Origin: Paenibacillus alginolyticus DSM 5050 = NBRC 15375
Lineage (GTDB): Bacteria > Bacillota > Bacilli > Paenibacillales > NBRC-103111
Length of the DNA stretch: 64,000 bases
Reading direction: 5' to 3'
NCBI RefSeq assembly: GCF_000422905.1
Contig: NZ_AUGY01000010.1
Span: 62,001 to 126,000 of the forward strand
A model generated the notes under the pieces. That model had not been told where the DNA came from, ran no database searches, and was given only the letters and a program-made list of their open reading frames with translations. Both the position numbers and the translations under genes were made by a program. Shown one piece after another: positions 55,795 through 63,178 of this stretch. Each line of letters starts with the position of its first letter. The stretch's first letter is position 1.

Positions 55795-56661
55795 ATGTCA
55801 ATTAATGATAATATTTTGATAAAGATTCGTGATATGAAAGACAGCCTAACTCCTGTAGAGAAGTTGGTGGCTGATTACATTTTGGAGAATTTAGAAGAAA
55901 TCCCGCATCTTTCGATTAAGAGTCTTGCCGGGCTGACGAAGACCAGTGACGCATCCGTGCTTCGTTTCTGTAAAACGATGGGGTATAAAGGATACCGGAA
56001 CTTTATTGTAAGTATCTCAGCCTCAATTGGATCTATGGATGATGATGAGAAGAACCAGTACACCGATATACAACCAGGGGATGATCTATCCGTCATTATC
56101 TCTAATATTTCTCGCAATAATAGTAAATCTATAGAAGATACCCTTAGTGTCATCGATAAAAATGAAATAGCCCGTGCTGTAAAGGTTCTGCGAGAAAGCA
56201 ACCGTATTGCTTTTTTCGGAATTGGTGCTTCCGGTCTGGTCGGTATCGATGCGGAGCAGAAATTTTCGCGGATCAACAAGATGTGCCATACCTACACGGA
56301 CGGGCACAGCCAGCTTACGGCAGCTACCATGCTGGATAAAAGTGATGTGGCCATCTTTATTTCAAATTCAGGCAGTACGATAGAAATTCTAGATGCACTA
56401 GAAATAGCCAAGAAGAATGGCGCGTGCATTATTGCCATTACCAAATATAATAAAAGCGAGTTAGCAGATCAGGCGAACATCGTTCTGAGCATCTCGACAC
56501 CAGAGGTAACTATCAGAAGCGGTGCCATGGGATCGCGAATTGCTATGCTGACGGTCATTGATATTCTTTTTGCTGGCGTAGCTAGTGCGGAATACAAGAA
56601 AGTGAAGAAATATTTAGCTAAAACGCACGATATTATTGCCAGCAGCAAACATCGCAAATAA
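55795..56661 (+). CDS. RpiR/MurR family transcriptional regulator
   Basis: A regulator of 288 residues. The N-terminal helix-turn-helix (HTH_6) spans ~1-80 (TPVEKLVADYILENLEEIPH; TSDASVLRFCKTMGYKGYRN). The SIS sugar-phosphate-binding domain spans ~120-260 (IAFFGIGASGLVGIDAEQKF; AIFISNSGSTIEILDALEIA). Such proteins bind phosphosugars such as MurNAc-6-phosphate. Its position before murQ makes a MurR-like role likely. GAAA/TTTC inverted repeats in the murQ promoter are candidate binding sites. A terminator separates it from murQ. Confidence 0.93.
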   Translation: MSINDNILIKIRDMKDSLTPVEKLVADYILENLEEIPHLSIKSLAGLTKTSDASVLRFCKTMGYKGYRNFIVSISASIGSMDDDEKNQYTDIQPGDDLSVIISNISRNNSKSIEDTLSVIDKNEIARAVKVLRESNRIAFFGIGASGLVGIDAEQKFSRINKMCHTYTDGHSQLTAATMLDKSDVAIFISNSGSTIEILDALEIAKKNGACIIAITKYNKSELADQANIVLSISTPEVTIRSGAMGSRIAMLTVIDILFAGVASAEYKKVKKYLAKTHDIIASSKHRK

Positions 56662-56666
56662 AAGAT

Positions 56667-56708
56667 AAAGACAACGCCTTTGCCAGATAAAGCCGTTGTC
56701 TTTTTTTG
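56667..56708 (+). terminator. Rho-independent terminator of the RpiR gene
   Basis: AAGACAACG (56668-56676) pairs with CGTTGTCTT (56694-56702), with an inner CTTT/AAAG pairing, and is followed by a run of T through 56707. Confidence 0.85.
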
Positions 56709-56748
56709 TTGTTAAATGAAATAAAAAATCAAATGTTTATTGTGAAAA

Positions 56749-56798
56749 GAAATAAAATTTCAAAAACTATTGACGGTCGTGAAATTTTTCGTTAGTAT
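56749..56798 (+). promoter_or_regulatory. murQ promoter with RpiR-like operators
   Basis: TTGACG (56770-56775), 17 bases, then TAGTAT (56793-56798). GAAATAAAATTTC (56749-56761, arms GAAAT/ATTTC) lies just upstream of the -35, and GAAATTTTTC (56781-56790, arms GAAA/TTTC) lies in the spacer. RpiR-family sites often have this form, and both positions suit repression by the adjacent RpiR protein. Confidence 0.55.
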
Positions 56799-56837
56799 GA
56801 AAATAGAAATTGAATCAAACAGGATAGGAGGATGGCT

Positions 56838-57752
56838 ATGGATGAGTATCTCTCGGGGTTGACTACGGAAGAGATTAACGAGAAAACACAGATGATGGAT
56901 GAATGTACAACGGAACAAATGCTGCGTTTAATGAATGAGCAGGATGCTGAAGTTCCCGCTGCAGTGGGAGCAGAAATACCGCAGATTATGAAAGCGGTTG
57001 ATATTTTGCATCATGTTCTGAAAAATGGCGGCAGAATGTTCTACGTAGGGGCTGGATCTTCTGGCAGACTCGGTGTACTCGACGCTTCTGAATGTCCTCC
57101 TACCTTTGGTATTGACCCCATGCTGGTGCAAGGTCATATCGCCGGTGGCGATGGGGCACTAAGAACAGCAATTGAAGGTTTTGAAGATAACGCGGAGGAG
57201 GGGATCGCACTCATTGAACGGTGCGGTGTGACTGACAAGGATGCTGTTATTGGAATTACGGCCAGTGGAAGCGCACAATTCGTCATTGCCAGTTTGCAAA
57301 AAGCAAAGGACATTGGTGCAGCAACGATCGGCGTAGTGAATAACAAAAATTCGAAATTAGAGCCTGTCTGTGATGTGTGTATTGCGCCAGTGGTTGGGCC
57401 GGAAGCGATTATGGGATCTACCCGATTGAAAGCGGGGACAGCACAGAAGCTGGTTCTTAACATGCTGACGACCTGTACGATGGTGAAGCTAGGAAAGACT
57501 TATAACAACCTCATGGTAGACATGAAAGCAAGTAATATCAAATTGTATGATCGCTCGGTTCGTATCATTAGGGCAGCAACAGGGGTAGATGAAGAGTGCG
57601 CTATTACCCATTTGGAAAGCGCTTCCATGAATTGTAAGCTAGCCATTATGATGATAAAAACTGGTTTGGACGCAGCGGAGGCAGAACAAGCATTGAAGCA
57701 ATGCGACGGCCGTTTGAAAACAGCCATACGTACTTTTAGCAAAGTTGTGTAA
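56838..57752 (+). CDS. murQ: N-acetylmuramic acid 6-phosphate etherase
   Basis: A cytosolic enzyme of 304 residues that cleaves the lactyl ether of MurNAc-6-phosphate to give GlcNAc-6-phosphate and D-lactate in peptidoglycan recycling. The ATG at 56838 is chosen because GGAGG lies six bases upstream; the ATG at 56832 abuts that site. SIS-domain signatures are FYVGAGSSGRLGVLDASECP (~66-85), VIGITASGSAQFVIASL and GPEAIMGSTRLKAGTAQKLV. The length matches MurQ. It starts the operon of importer, GNAT and PIG-L genes. MurQ needs phosphorylated substrate; no MurP PTS or MurNAc kinase is seen in the window. Confidence 0.96.
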   Translation: MDEYLSGLTTEEINEKTQMMDECTTEQMLRLMNEQDAEVPAAVGAEIPQIMKAVDILHHVLKNGGRMFYVGAGSSGRLGVLDASECPPTFGIDPMLVQGHIAGGDGALRTAIEGFEDNAEEGIALIERCGVTDKDAVIGITASGSAQFVIASLQKAKDIGAATIGVVNNKNSKLEPVCDVCIAPVVGPEAIMGSTRLKAGTAQKLVLNMLTTCTMVKLGKTYNNLMVDMKASNIKLYDRSVRIIRAATGVDEECAITHLESASMNCKLAIMMIKTGLDAAEAEQALKQCDGRLKTAIRTFSKVV

Positions 57753-57767
57753 TTAACTCAATATCAA

Positions 57768-57816
57768 AAGGAGAGACTTTGAGCTACGCACGCTCAAAGA
57801 TCCCTATATTAGGAGG
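57768..57816 (+). repeat. Stem-loop leader, copy 1 (before binding-protein gene)
   Basis: GGAGAGACTTTGAGC, a seven-base loop, GCTCAAAGATCCCTATA, then an AGGAGG ribosome site. CTTTGAGC (57777-57784) pairs perfectly with GCTCAAAG (57792-57799). An almost identical unit precedes the second permease gene. Confidence 0.85.
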
Positions 57817-57825
57817 TCTATTTTC

Positions 57826-59271
57826 ATGAAAAGAAAAATGCCCGTATTAGCATCCGTCGTCGCTTTAACCATGGCTTTAACAGCTTGCGGTGGTACTTCC
57901 GGCACGAAAGCAACAAGTACACCAGCAGGTACAACAACGGCTCCAGCGGCTACAGCCGGCGCTTCAACAGCGAAAGATACCATCACGGCTTTGCTGCCGC
58001 CAGTTTCACCGAACTACCAAAAACAGTTCGAACAAATGTCCAAGGACTTTACTGCTCAGTATCCGAACCTGACGCTCAAAATTGAACCAGCAAGCTGGGA
58101 AGATATGAAACAGAAATTGGATACGCAAGTGAATGCAGGCAGCCCGCCGGATATTGCATTCGGAGGCTCTGACGGTATCCCTAAGTATTTGCAGCAAGGA
58201 TTGCTCATGGACATTACGGATGCGGCAACTCCTGAGATGATTAACGATTATGAGAAAGCTCCGCTTGAATACATGAAGAACGGCAAAGGACTTTACGGCT
58301 TCCCTGCTTATATGGAAGTTCACGCACTAGGCGGAAATAAAGAGTTCTTGGAAAAGGCCGGTATCGATTGGAAGAAAGTACAAACGAGCGGTTGGACGTA
58401 CGATGAATTCCGACAAGCGGTCAAAAAAGGCGTCGTAACGGAAAACGGCAAAACGCGCTATGGCTTCGTATTCGCTGTGAAAGGCGTTGCAGCCGTTGAC
58501 TACTTGGGTATCATGGCCAAAAATGCCGGTATGCCTCACGCGTTTAATAAAGATTTGAAATATGCTTACACAAGCAAAAACTACTTAGGATTGCTCAAAG
58601 ATCTTCGTCAATTGATTGATGACGGCTCCATGCCGAAAGAGCTTAGCTCCGTAGATGCAGGTAAACGTTGGAACATGTTCTTGACAGGTCAAACGATGAT
58701 CACTGGTAAAGGTCTTGCGGTGTTTGAAAATTCAGCTAAAACGAACAATGCGAAGCTGAAAGCAGCTGATGCAAGTGCTGTAAAAGACTCGATCCCAGTT
58801 GATTATGTTGTATTGCCGGCTCCAACTTTCCAAGGTGCAAAACCTTCATTCGCTACGGTCGTTGACGGTTACATGACGTTCCGCGGTAAAAAGGAACCAA
58901 CGGCTGAGCACAAAGCAAACGTTGTAAAAGCGGCTTACTTCTTAGCTAGCGGTAAAAATGCTGCAGCAACAAACAGTGATCTGTTCTCTGCTCACATTAC
59001 TCAAAGCGGTAAAAAAGCGGCTGAGAGCATGAAAATTGACAGAAGTCCTGAGAACGTGGCTGCGGTTGACTACATGTTGAAAAATGCAACACCTGCTCGT
59101 TCGGATATCCCGACAGAACTGGGTGCTAAAGCGATCAAATTGGAAACAGAAGTTATCGTACCTAAGTTCCAAGGTCTAATCGCAGGTGAAATTACACCTG
59201 AAGCGATGTATGAAGCTGTGAAAACCGCGGCGATTGCTGCATTTGGCGCCGACGGCGTTGTGAAAGATTAA
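57826..59271 (+). CDS. Sugar-binding lipoprotein, MurNAc-locus ABC importer
   Basis: An extracellular solute-binding protein (SBP_bac_1) of 481 residues. The signal peptide ends in LTAC (Cys ~21). A Thr/Ala/Gly linker follows (~22-48), then the binding fold (ITALLPPVSPNYQKQFEQMS at its start). AGGAGG lies ten bases before the ATG and is part of the stem-loop leader. Placed between murQ and cell-wall-sugar enzymes, it probably binds MurNAc or a MurNAc-containing disaccharide. That ligand is inferred from context only. Confidence 0.9.
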   Translation: MKRKMPVLASVVALTMALTACGGTSGTKATSTPAGTTTAPAATAGASTAKDTITALLPPVSPNYQKQFEQMSKDFTAQYPNLTLKIEPASWEDMKQKLDTQVNAGSPPDIAFGGSDGIPKYLQQGLLMDITDAATPEMINDYEKAPLEYMKNGKGLYGFPAYMEVHALGGNKEFLEKAGIDWKKVQTSGWTYDEFRQAVKKGVVTENGKTRYGFVFAVKGVAAVDYLGIMAKNAGMPHAFNKDLKYAYTSKNYLGLLKDLRQLIDDGSMPKELSSVDAGKRWNMFLTGQTMITGKGLAVFENSAKTNNAKLKAADASAVKDSIPVDYVVLPAPTFQGAKPSFATVVDGYMTFRGKKEPTAEHKANVVKAAYFLASGKNAAATNSDLFSAHITQSGKKAAESMKIDRSPENVAAVDYMLKNATPARSDIPTELGAKAIKLETEVIVPKFQGLIAGEITPEAMYEAVKTAAIAAFGADGVVKD

Positions 59272-59288
59272 TCATAAGTTGTAAACCT

Positions 59289-59322
59289 CGGATAGTCGTG
59301 AAGCATGCTACACGGCTATCCG
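59289..59322 (+). terminator. Intercistronic hairpin after binding-protein gene
   Basis: CGGATAG-t-CGTG pairs with CACG-g-CTATCCG (arms at 59289-59300 and 59311-59322) around a ten-base loop. The tail AACTATTTTAA is not a strong T-run. It probably tunes expression between the binding protein and permeases. Confidence 0.6.
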
Positions 59323-59361
59323 AACTATTTTAACCGAGTTTTCTGAAACGGGGTTTGACAA

Positions 59362-60267
59362 ATGGCTACTCATATCGCTAAACCGATGAAAAGAAGGAGA
59401 ATCAGAGGAGAAGGAGCATGGGGATATGCATTTATTGCCGTTGCTTTGGTCGTCTTTGCAATGTTCACCGCATATCCGGTCGTAAGCGCGTTTATCATCA
59501 GTCTCCAAGAATACAAACCTCTTGGTTCTACCTATGTTGGATTTGACAATTATGTTTCGACGGTGAAAGACGGTTTGTTTTGGCAAGCCATGCGCAATAC
59601 CGTCGTTTATACACTTCTGACTGTACCTGTTAACTTGATCTTGTCCATGGTGATCGCTATTTTGATTCTGCCGCTCAGGAAAAAAACGCAGGGATTTTTC
59701 AAAGGTGTCTATTACTTGCCTGTAGTTGCTTCAGGTGTTGCTTTATCCGTCGTATGGCTTTGGATCTTCGATCCGATGGAAGGCGGAATTTTAAATCAGT
59801 TGATTCATTTCTTTGGCTTCACCAATCAGAACTGGCTCGGATCAAGCAAAACAGCGATGTTTTCTTTAGTTCTGATGTCCTGGCTGTCCAGTCATGGCAC
59901 GAGCATCATCATCTATCTGGCAGGTCTTCTTGGCATTGATGATACGTATTACGAGGCAGCGGAAATGGATGGAGCGAACTTTTTCCAAAAGCTGTGGCAT
60001 ATCGTGGTTCCTTCTTTGAAACCAGCGACATTATTCCTTTTGGTGACGGGTGTTATCGGTTCTTTCCAAGTGTTTCAGAACGCGTACCTCATGACCGGAG
60101 GCGGTCCGAACAATGCGACTACGATGGTGGGTCTACTAATTTTCAATAATGCCTTTACTTATTTTGAATTCGGTAAAGCCGCGGCGCAATCATTGATTCT
60201 AGCACTTATTATCGCGGGAATTTCGGTTATTCAGTTTAAATATGCAGGAAAAGACGTCGAGTATTAA
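59362..60267 (+). CDS. Sugar ABC transporter permease, MalF/UgpA type
   Basis: A membrane subunit of 301 residues with six helices. The EAA loop is YEAAEMDGANFFQKLWHIVV (~194-213), followed by PSLKPATLFLL. The segment YLMTGGGPNNATTMVGLLIF is typical of UgpA-like permeases. GAAACGGGG lies before the start. The second permease follows after 54 bases that contain the second stem-loop leader. Confidence 0.93.
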   Translation: MATHIAKPMKRRRIRGEGAWGYAFIAVALVVFAMFTAYPVVSAFIISLQEYKPLGSTYVGFDNYVSTVKDGLFWQAMRNTVVYTLLTVPVNLILSMVIAILILPLRKKTQGFFKGVYYLPVVASGVALSVVWLWIFDPMEGGILNQLIHFFGFTNQNWLGSSKTAMFSLVLMSWLSSHGTSIIIYLAGLLGIDDTYYEAAEMDGANFFQKLWHIVVPSLKPATLFLLVTGVIGSFQVFQNAYLMTGGGPNNATTMVGLLIFNNAFTYFEFGKAAAQSLILALIIAGISVIQFKYAGKDVEY

Positions 60268-60271
60268 GATC

Positions 60272-60314
60272 GGAGAGACTTTGAGCTCCGCTCAAAGATC
60301 CCTATAATGGGAGG
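60272..60314 (+). repeat. Stem-loop leader, copy 2 (before second permease)
   Basis: GGAGAGACTTTGAGC, a three-base loop, GCTCAAAGATCCCTATA, then ATGGGAGG. CTTTGAGC (60279-60286) pairs with GCTCAAAG (60290-60297). It differs from copy 1 mainly in the loop and a few bases before the ribosome site. Confidence 0.85.
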
Positions 60315-60321
60315 ATAAAAA

Positions 60322-61182
60322 ATGGCTTTATATAGCAATCATGCAGGAAAACCTAAAGTAAAAACCATACGTAATTCAATCATTTTTATCGCCCTTCTAC
60401 TTTTTGCTTTGGCGACGATATTTCCGATCTATTTCATGGTCATTTCATCCTTTGCTGATCCGGTTGAGGCCGGAGCGGTGAGCTACTCCATTTTACCTAG
60501 CAAGTTTACATTCGCTTCCTTCAAATATTTCTTTGATTACAGCGAGTATTCGTATCGTTGGATTTTGAACTCGTTGATCGTGGCGACTACCGTGATGGTG
60601 TCCAACGTCATTTTTGCCAGCATGGCCGGTTATGCATTTTCTAAACTCCGTTTTAAAGGGAGAGGCGTGCTGTTCGCGGTACTGCTTGTCTCCATGATGA
60701 TTCCTTACCAAGTTACGCAAGTTCCTTTGTATATTCTAGTTGTTAACGTGTTTGAATTGCAAAATACGTACAGCGCGTTAATTATGCCGGGTATCGTTAC
60801 GGTATATAATATTTTTCTGGCTAAACAGTTCATGAGCAGCATCCCGAACGAGATTATGGAAAGCGCCAAAATCGAAGGGTGCAGCCAATTCACCATCTAT
60901 TGGAGAATCATTCTGCCTTTGTCTAAAACGGTGCTCGCTGTAATGGCAATTCTAACGTTTATGGATAGCTGGAATACGTTCTTCTGGCCGCTGCTTGTCA
61001 CTAATACGATGGATATGCAGACGATCCAAGTTGGTTTGAAAAACTTCCGCTTCGCCAATACGACGTTTATCGCGCCGATGATGGCGGGGGCTACGATCTC
61101 AGCACTGCCGATGTTTATTCTTTTCTTCAGCTTGCAAAAGTACTTCTTAGAAGGTGTAACGGTTGGAGCGGTGAAGGGTTAA
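60322..61182 (+). CDS. Sugar ABC transporter permease, MalG/UgpE type
   Basis: The partner membrane subunit, 286 residues. The EAA loop is MESAKIEGCSQFTIYWRIIL (~178-197), a form common in MalG-like proteins. The C-terminus is FLEGVTVGAVKG, typical of the class. GGGAGG lies seven bases before the start, within the stem-loop leader. No ATPase gene is present, so the importer probably shares a general MsmX/UgpC-type ATPase. Confidence 0.93.
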   Translation: MALYSNHAGKPKVKTIRNSIIFIALLLFALATIFPIYFMVISSFADPVEAGAVSYSILPSKFTFASFKYFFDYSEYSYRWILNSLIVATTVMVSNVIFASMAGYAFSKLRFKGRGVLFAVLLVSMMIPYQVTQVPLYILVVNVFELQNTYSALIMPGIVTVYNIFLAKQFMSSIPNEIMESAKIEGCSQFTIYWRIILPLSKTVLAVMAILTFMDSWNTFFWPLLVTNTMDMQTIQVGLKNFRFANTTFIAPMMAGATISALPMFILFFSLQKYFLEGVTVGAVKG

Positions 61183-61215
61183 TACAAGCCGCGCGTAGGG
61201 GAGGCATCACTCAGC

Positions 61216-62184
61216 ATGATAGTGTCCTGGGATCAACAATATCGTCAGGCGATAATCGACTTATGGAATGAAGAAGCTGTGAAAGAAGGCTACAAGGAGC
61301 TTAACGAACAAAGCTTTGAACGTATTTTCACGGCAAACCCTTATTTCGATGGTCAAAATACGTTTATTTTATTGGATCAAAATGAGGTTAAAGGCTTTGC
61401 CTGCGGGTGTACAGGTGATGACCTGCCGCTTGGAGAAGTGGCTGGGTACATCACTTGCATCGTTCTAGCTGAAGACTTCAAAACCGATGAGATTTATCAA
61501 GGCATGTTAGACGCTTTGGAGCATCGCTTTCAGCAGCAGGGGAAAAAGCAAGGCGATGTTTTATTTTTTAACCCGATGTTATTGCCATGGTATATACCGG
61601 GGACTCCAAAGCATGAGCATAACAATGCGCCAGGTGTGCCGATTGAGAGTAAATTGTATAAATTTTTGCTGCGAGCAGGGTATGTGGAGCGTGCCAAAGA
61701 GTGCGGCATGTATTTGAAGCTGGATGGCTTCACCATCCCGGAGGATGTAATGGCCAAAGAAAATAAAGCAGCCGCTGAGGGTTACACGGTGGAATTGTTT
61801 AATTCGGAAAAGCATAACGGCGTAGATGAAATGCTCCAAGGATTTGATAATCTTTTATGGCAAAAGGAAATCGGGCAAAGCACGGCAGATGGTGTGCCAG
61901 TTGTGATTGCTGCATATAAAGACAAGGTCATCGGATTTGCAGGACCTGTGATTCGTCAGGACAACGGCCGAGGCTATTTCGCCGGAATAGGCGTGCCTCC
62001 TGATCATGAGGGACACGGGTTGGGCAGCATTTTATTCTTTAAACTGTGTGAGGCTTTTCGCTCGATTGGAACCGACTACATGTCGCTTTATACGGGCAGT
62101 ACGAATCCGGCTATCCGCATCTACGAGAAGGCAGGCTTTACAACCGTCAAACAATTTTCTGTTATGAGAAGGGAGTTTGTGTGA
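61216..62184 (+). CDS. Two-domain GNAT acetyltransferase
   Basis: A cytosolic protein of 322 residues made of two GNAT-like halves. The N-terminal half (~1-165) has the fold but a weak acetyl-CoA motif. The C-terminal half (~190-320) has a clear one, VPPDHEGHGLGSILFFKLCE, followed by YTGSTNPAIRIYEKAGF. GGGGAGG lies before the start. It sits between the importer and a deacetylase and is directly adjacent to it. An inferred role is N-acetylation of an amino sugar from peptidoglycan (such as glucosamine units), but the substrate is not established. Confidence 0.85.
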   Translation: MIVSWDQQYRQAIIDLWNEEAVKEGYKELNEQSFERIFTANPYFDGQNTFILLDQNEVKGFACGCTGDDLPLGEVAGYITCIVLAEDFKTDEIYQGMLDALEHRFQQQGKKQGDVLFFNPMLLPWYIPGTPKHEHNNAPGVPIESKLYKFLLRAGYVERAKECGMYLKLDGFTIPEDVMAKENKAAAEGYTVELFNSEKHNGVDEMLQGFDNLLWQKEIGQSTADGVPVVIAAYKDKVIGFAGPVIRQDNGRGYFAGIGVPPDHEGHGLGSILFFKLCEAFRSIGTDYMSLYTGSTNPAIRIYEKAGFTTVKQFSVMRREFV

Positions 62185-62892
62185 GTGAGCGAGCAAAAGT
62201 TATCGATTCTGGCCATTGGTGGCCATGTGGGTGATGCCGAATTAACCGCAGGAGGCGTATTGGCAAGTCACTTTTTGAAGGGGGACCGCATTGCGACTCT
62301 AGCGCTGACAGCAGGAGAACGCGGCGTTCCGGCAGGTCAAGATATGGCCGAATATCGCGTACAGAAAGTGAATGAAGCGAAAACCTTTGCCGAGATGCTT
62401 GGCGGAGAAGCGTTCGTATTCGACGACATTCCAGATGGCGAGCTGCAGGATAACCAAGAAATGCGTTTTCGAGTAGCAGACGTCATTCGTCAAGTTCGTC
62501 CGAACGTCATTATTACGCATTGGAAGAACAGCATGCACAAGGACCATATGACAACACATCGCATCGTCAATGACGCCCGCTTTTTTGCCGCCTTGCCGAC
62601 GTTTGAGCGGGAGCTTCCTGCCCATTTTGCACAGAGATTGTATTATGCAGAGAACTGGGAGGATGCGGTAGACTACCGTCCGTATGTGTATGTCGACTAT
62701 GATCAGGAAGCCTTTGATCTATGGGTGAAGGCCGTCTCCACGCACTGGTTCGTAACCGGCAGCAAGTCGTTCAAGTATTTGGAATACTACAAGCATTTGA
62801 TGAGAGTCCGCGGCCTTGAAGCCAGAAAAGAATATGCACAAACCTTCATGATTCCAGAAGAAAATATGCGTGTGCTCAAAACTGAATTATAA
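62185..62892 (+). CDS. PIG-L family N-deacetylase
   Basis: A zinc-dependent deacetylase-like protein of 235 residues, starting with GTG 62185 behind AAGGGAG. The metal site is IGGHVGDAELTAGG (~10-23), where the aspartate-containing motif is H-V-G-D rather than the more usual H-P-D-D, and HKDHMTTHRI (~118-127) provides the second histidine. PIG-L enzymes remove acetyl groups from GlcNAc-type sugars, including in bacillithiol synthesis (BshB). Here the context points to an amino sugar from the cell wall. The gene starts at the base after the GNAT stop codon. Confidence 0.9.
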   Translation: MSEQKLSILAIGGHVGDAELTAGGVLASHFLKGDRIATLALTAGERGVPAGQDMAEYRVQKVNEAKTFAEMLGGEAFVFDDIPDGELQDNQEMRFRVADVIRQVRPNVIITHWKNSMHKDHMTTHRIVNDARFFAALPTFERELPAHFAQRLYYAENWEDAVDYRPYVYVDYDQEAFDLWVKAVSTHWFVTGSKSFKYLEYYKHLMRVRGLEARKEYAQTFMIPEENMRVLKTEL

Positions 62893-62903
62893 CAAATAAA
62901 ACC

Positions 62904-62956
62904 AACCTCTACACGCGGCTATTCATTCATGAATGGCCTCGTTAGAGGTTTTCTTA
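62904..62956 (+). terminator. Rho-independent terminator
   Basis: AACCTCTA (62904-62911) pairs with TAGAGGTT (62943-62950). An inner stem (GGCTATTCAT with ATGAATGGCC) lengthens the hairpin. TTCTTAA follows. It ends the murQ operon before namZ. The next ~220 bases contain no recognised gene. Confidence 0.78.
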
Positions 62957-63178
62957 ACAATACGTTTGGGTAGAAGCGAGTATGACCTTCGATTTTGCAG
63001 TTTGCTGCCATGCACAAGGGAGATTTAGATGGATAATCACTCGGATAGGTGATGATTTTTGTACAGATGAGCAACAGATCTTAAGCGAAACGTACTTAGC
63101 ATCAACCATAATTAACACGCTCGTCAAGGACGGCAGCATCTGTTTTCTTTTTATCAAACAAAATGTGGGAGGCAGCTA

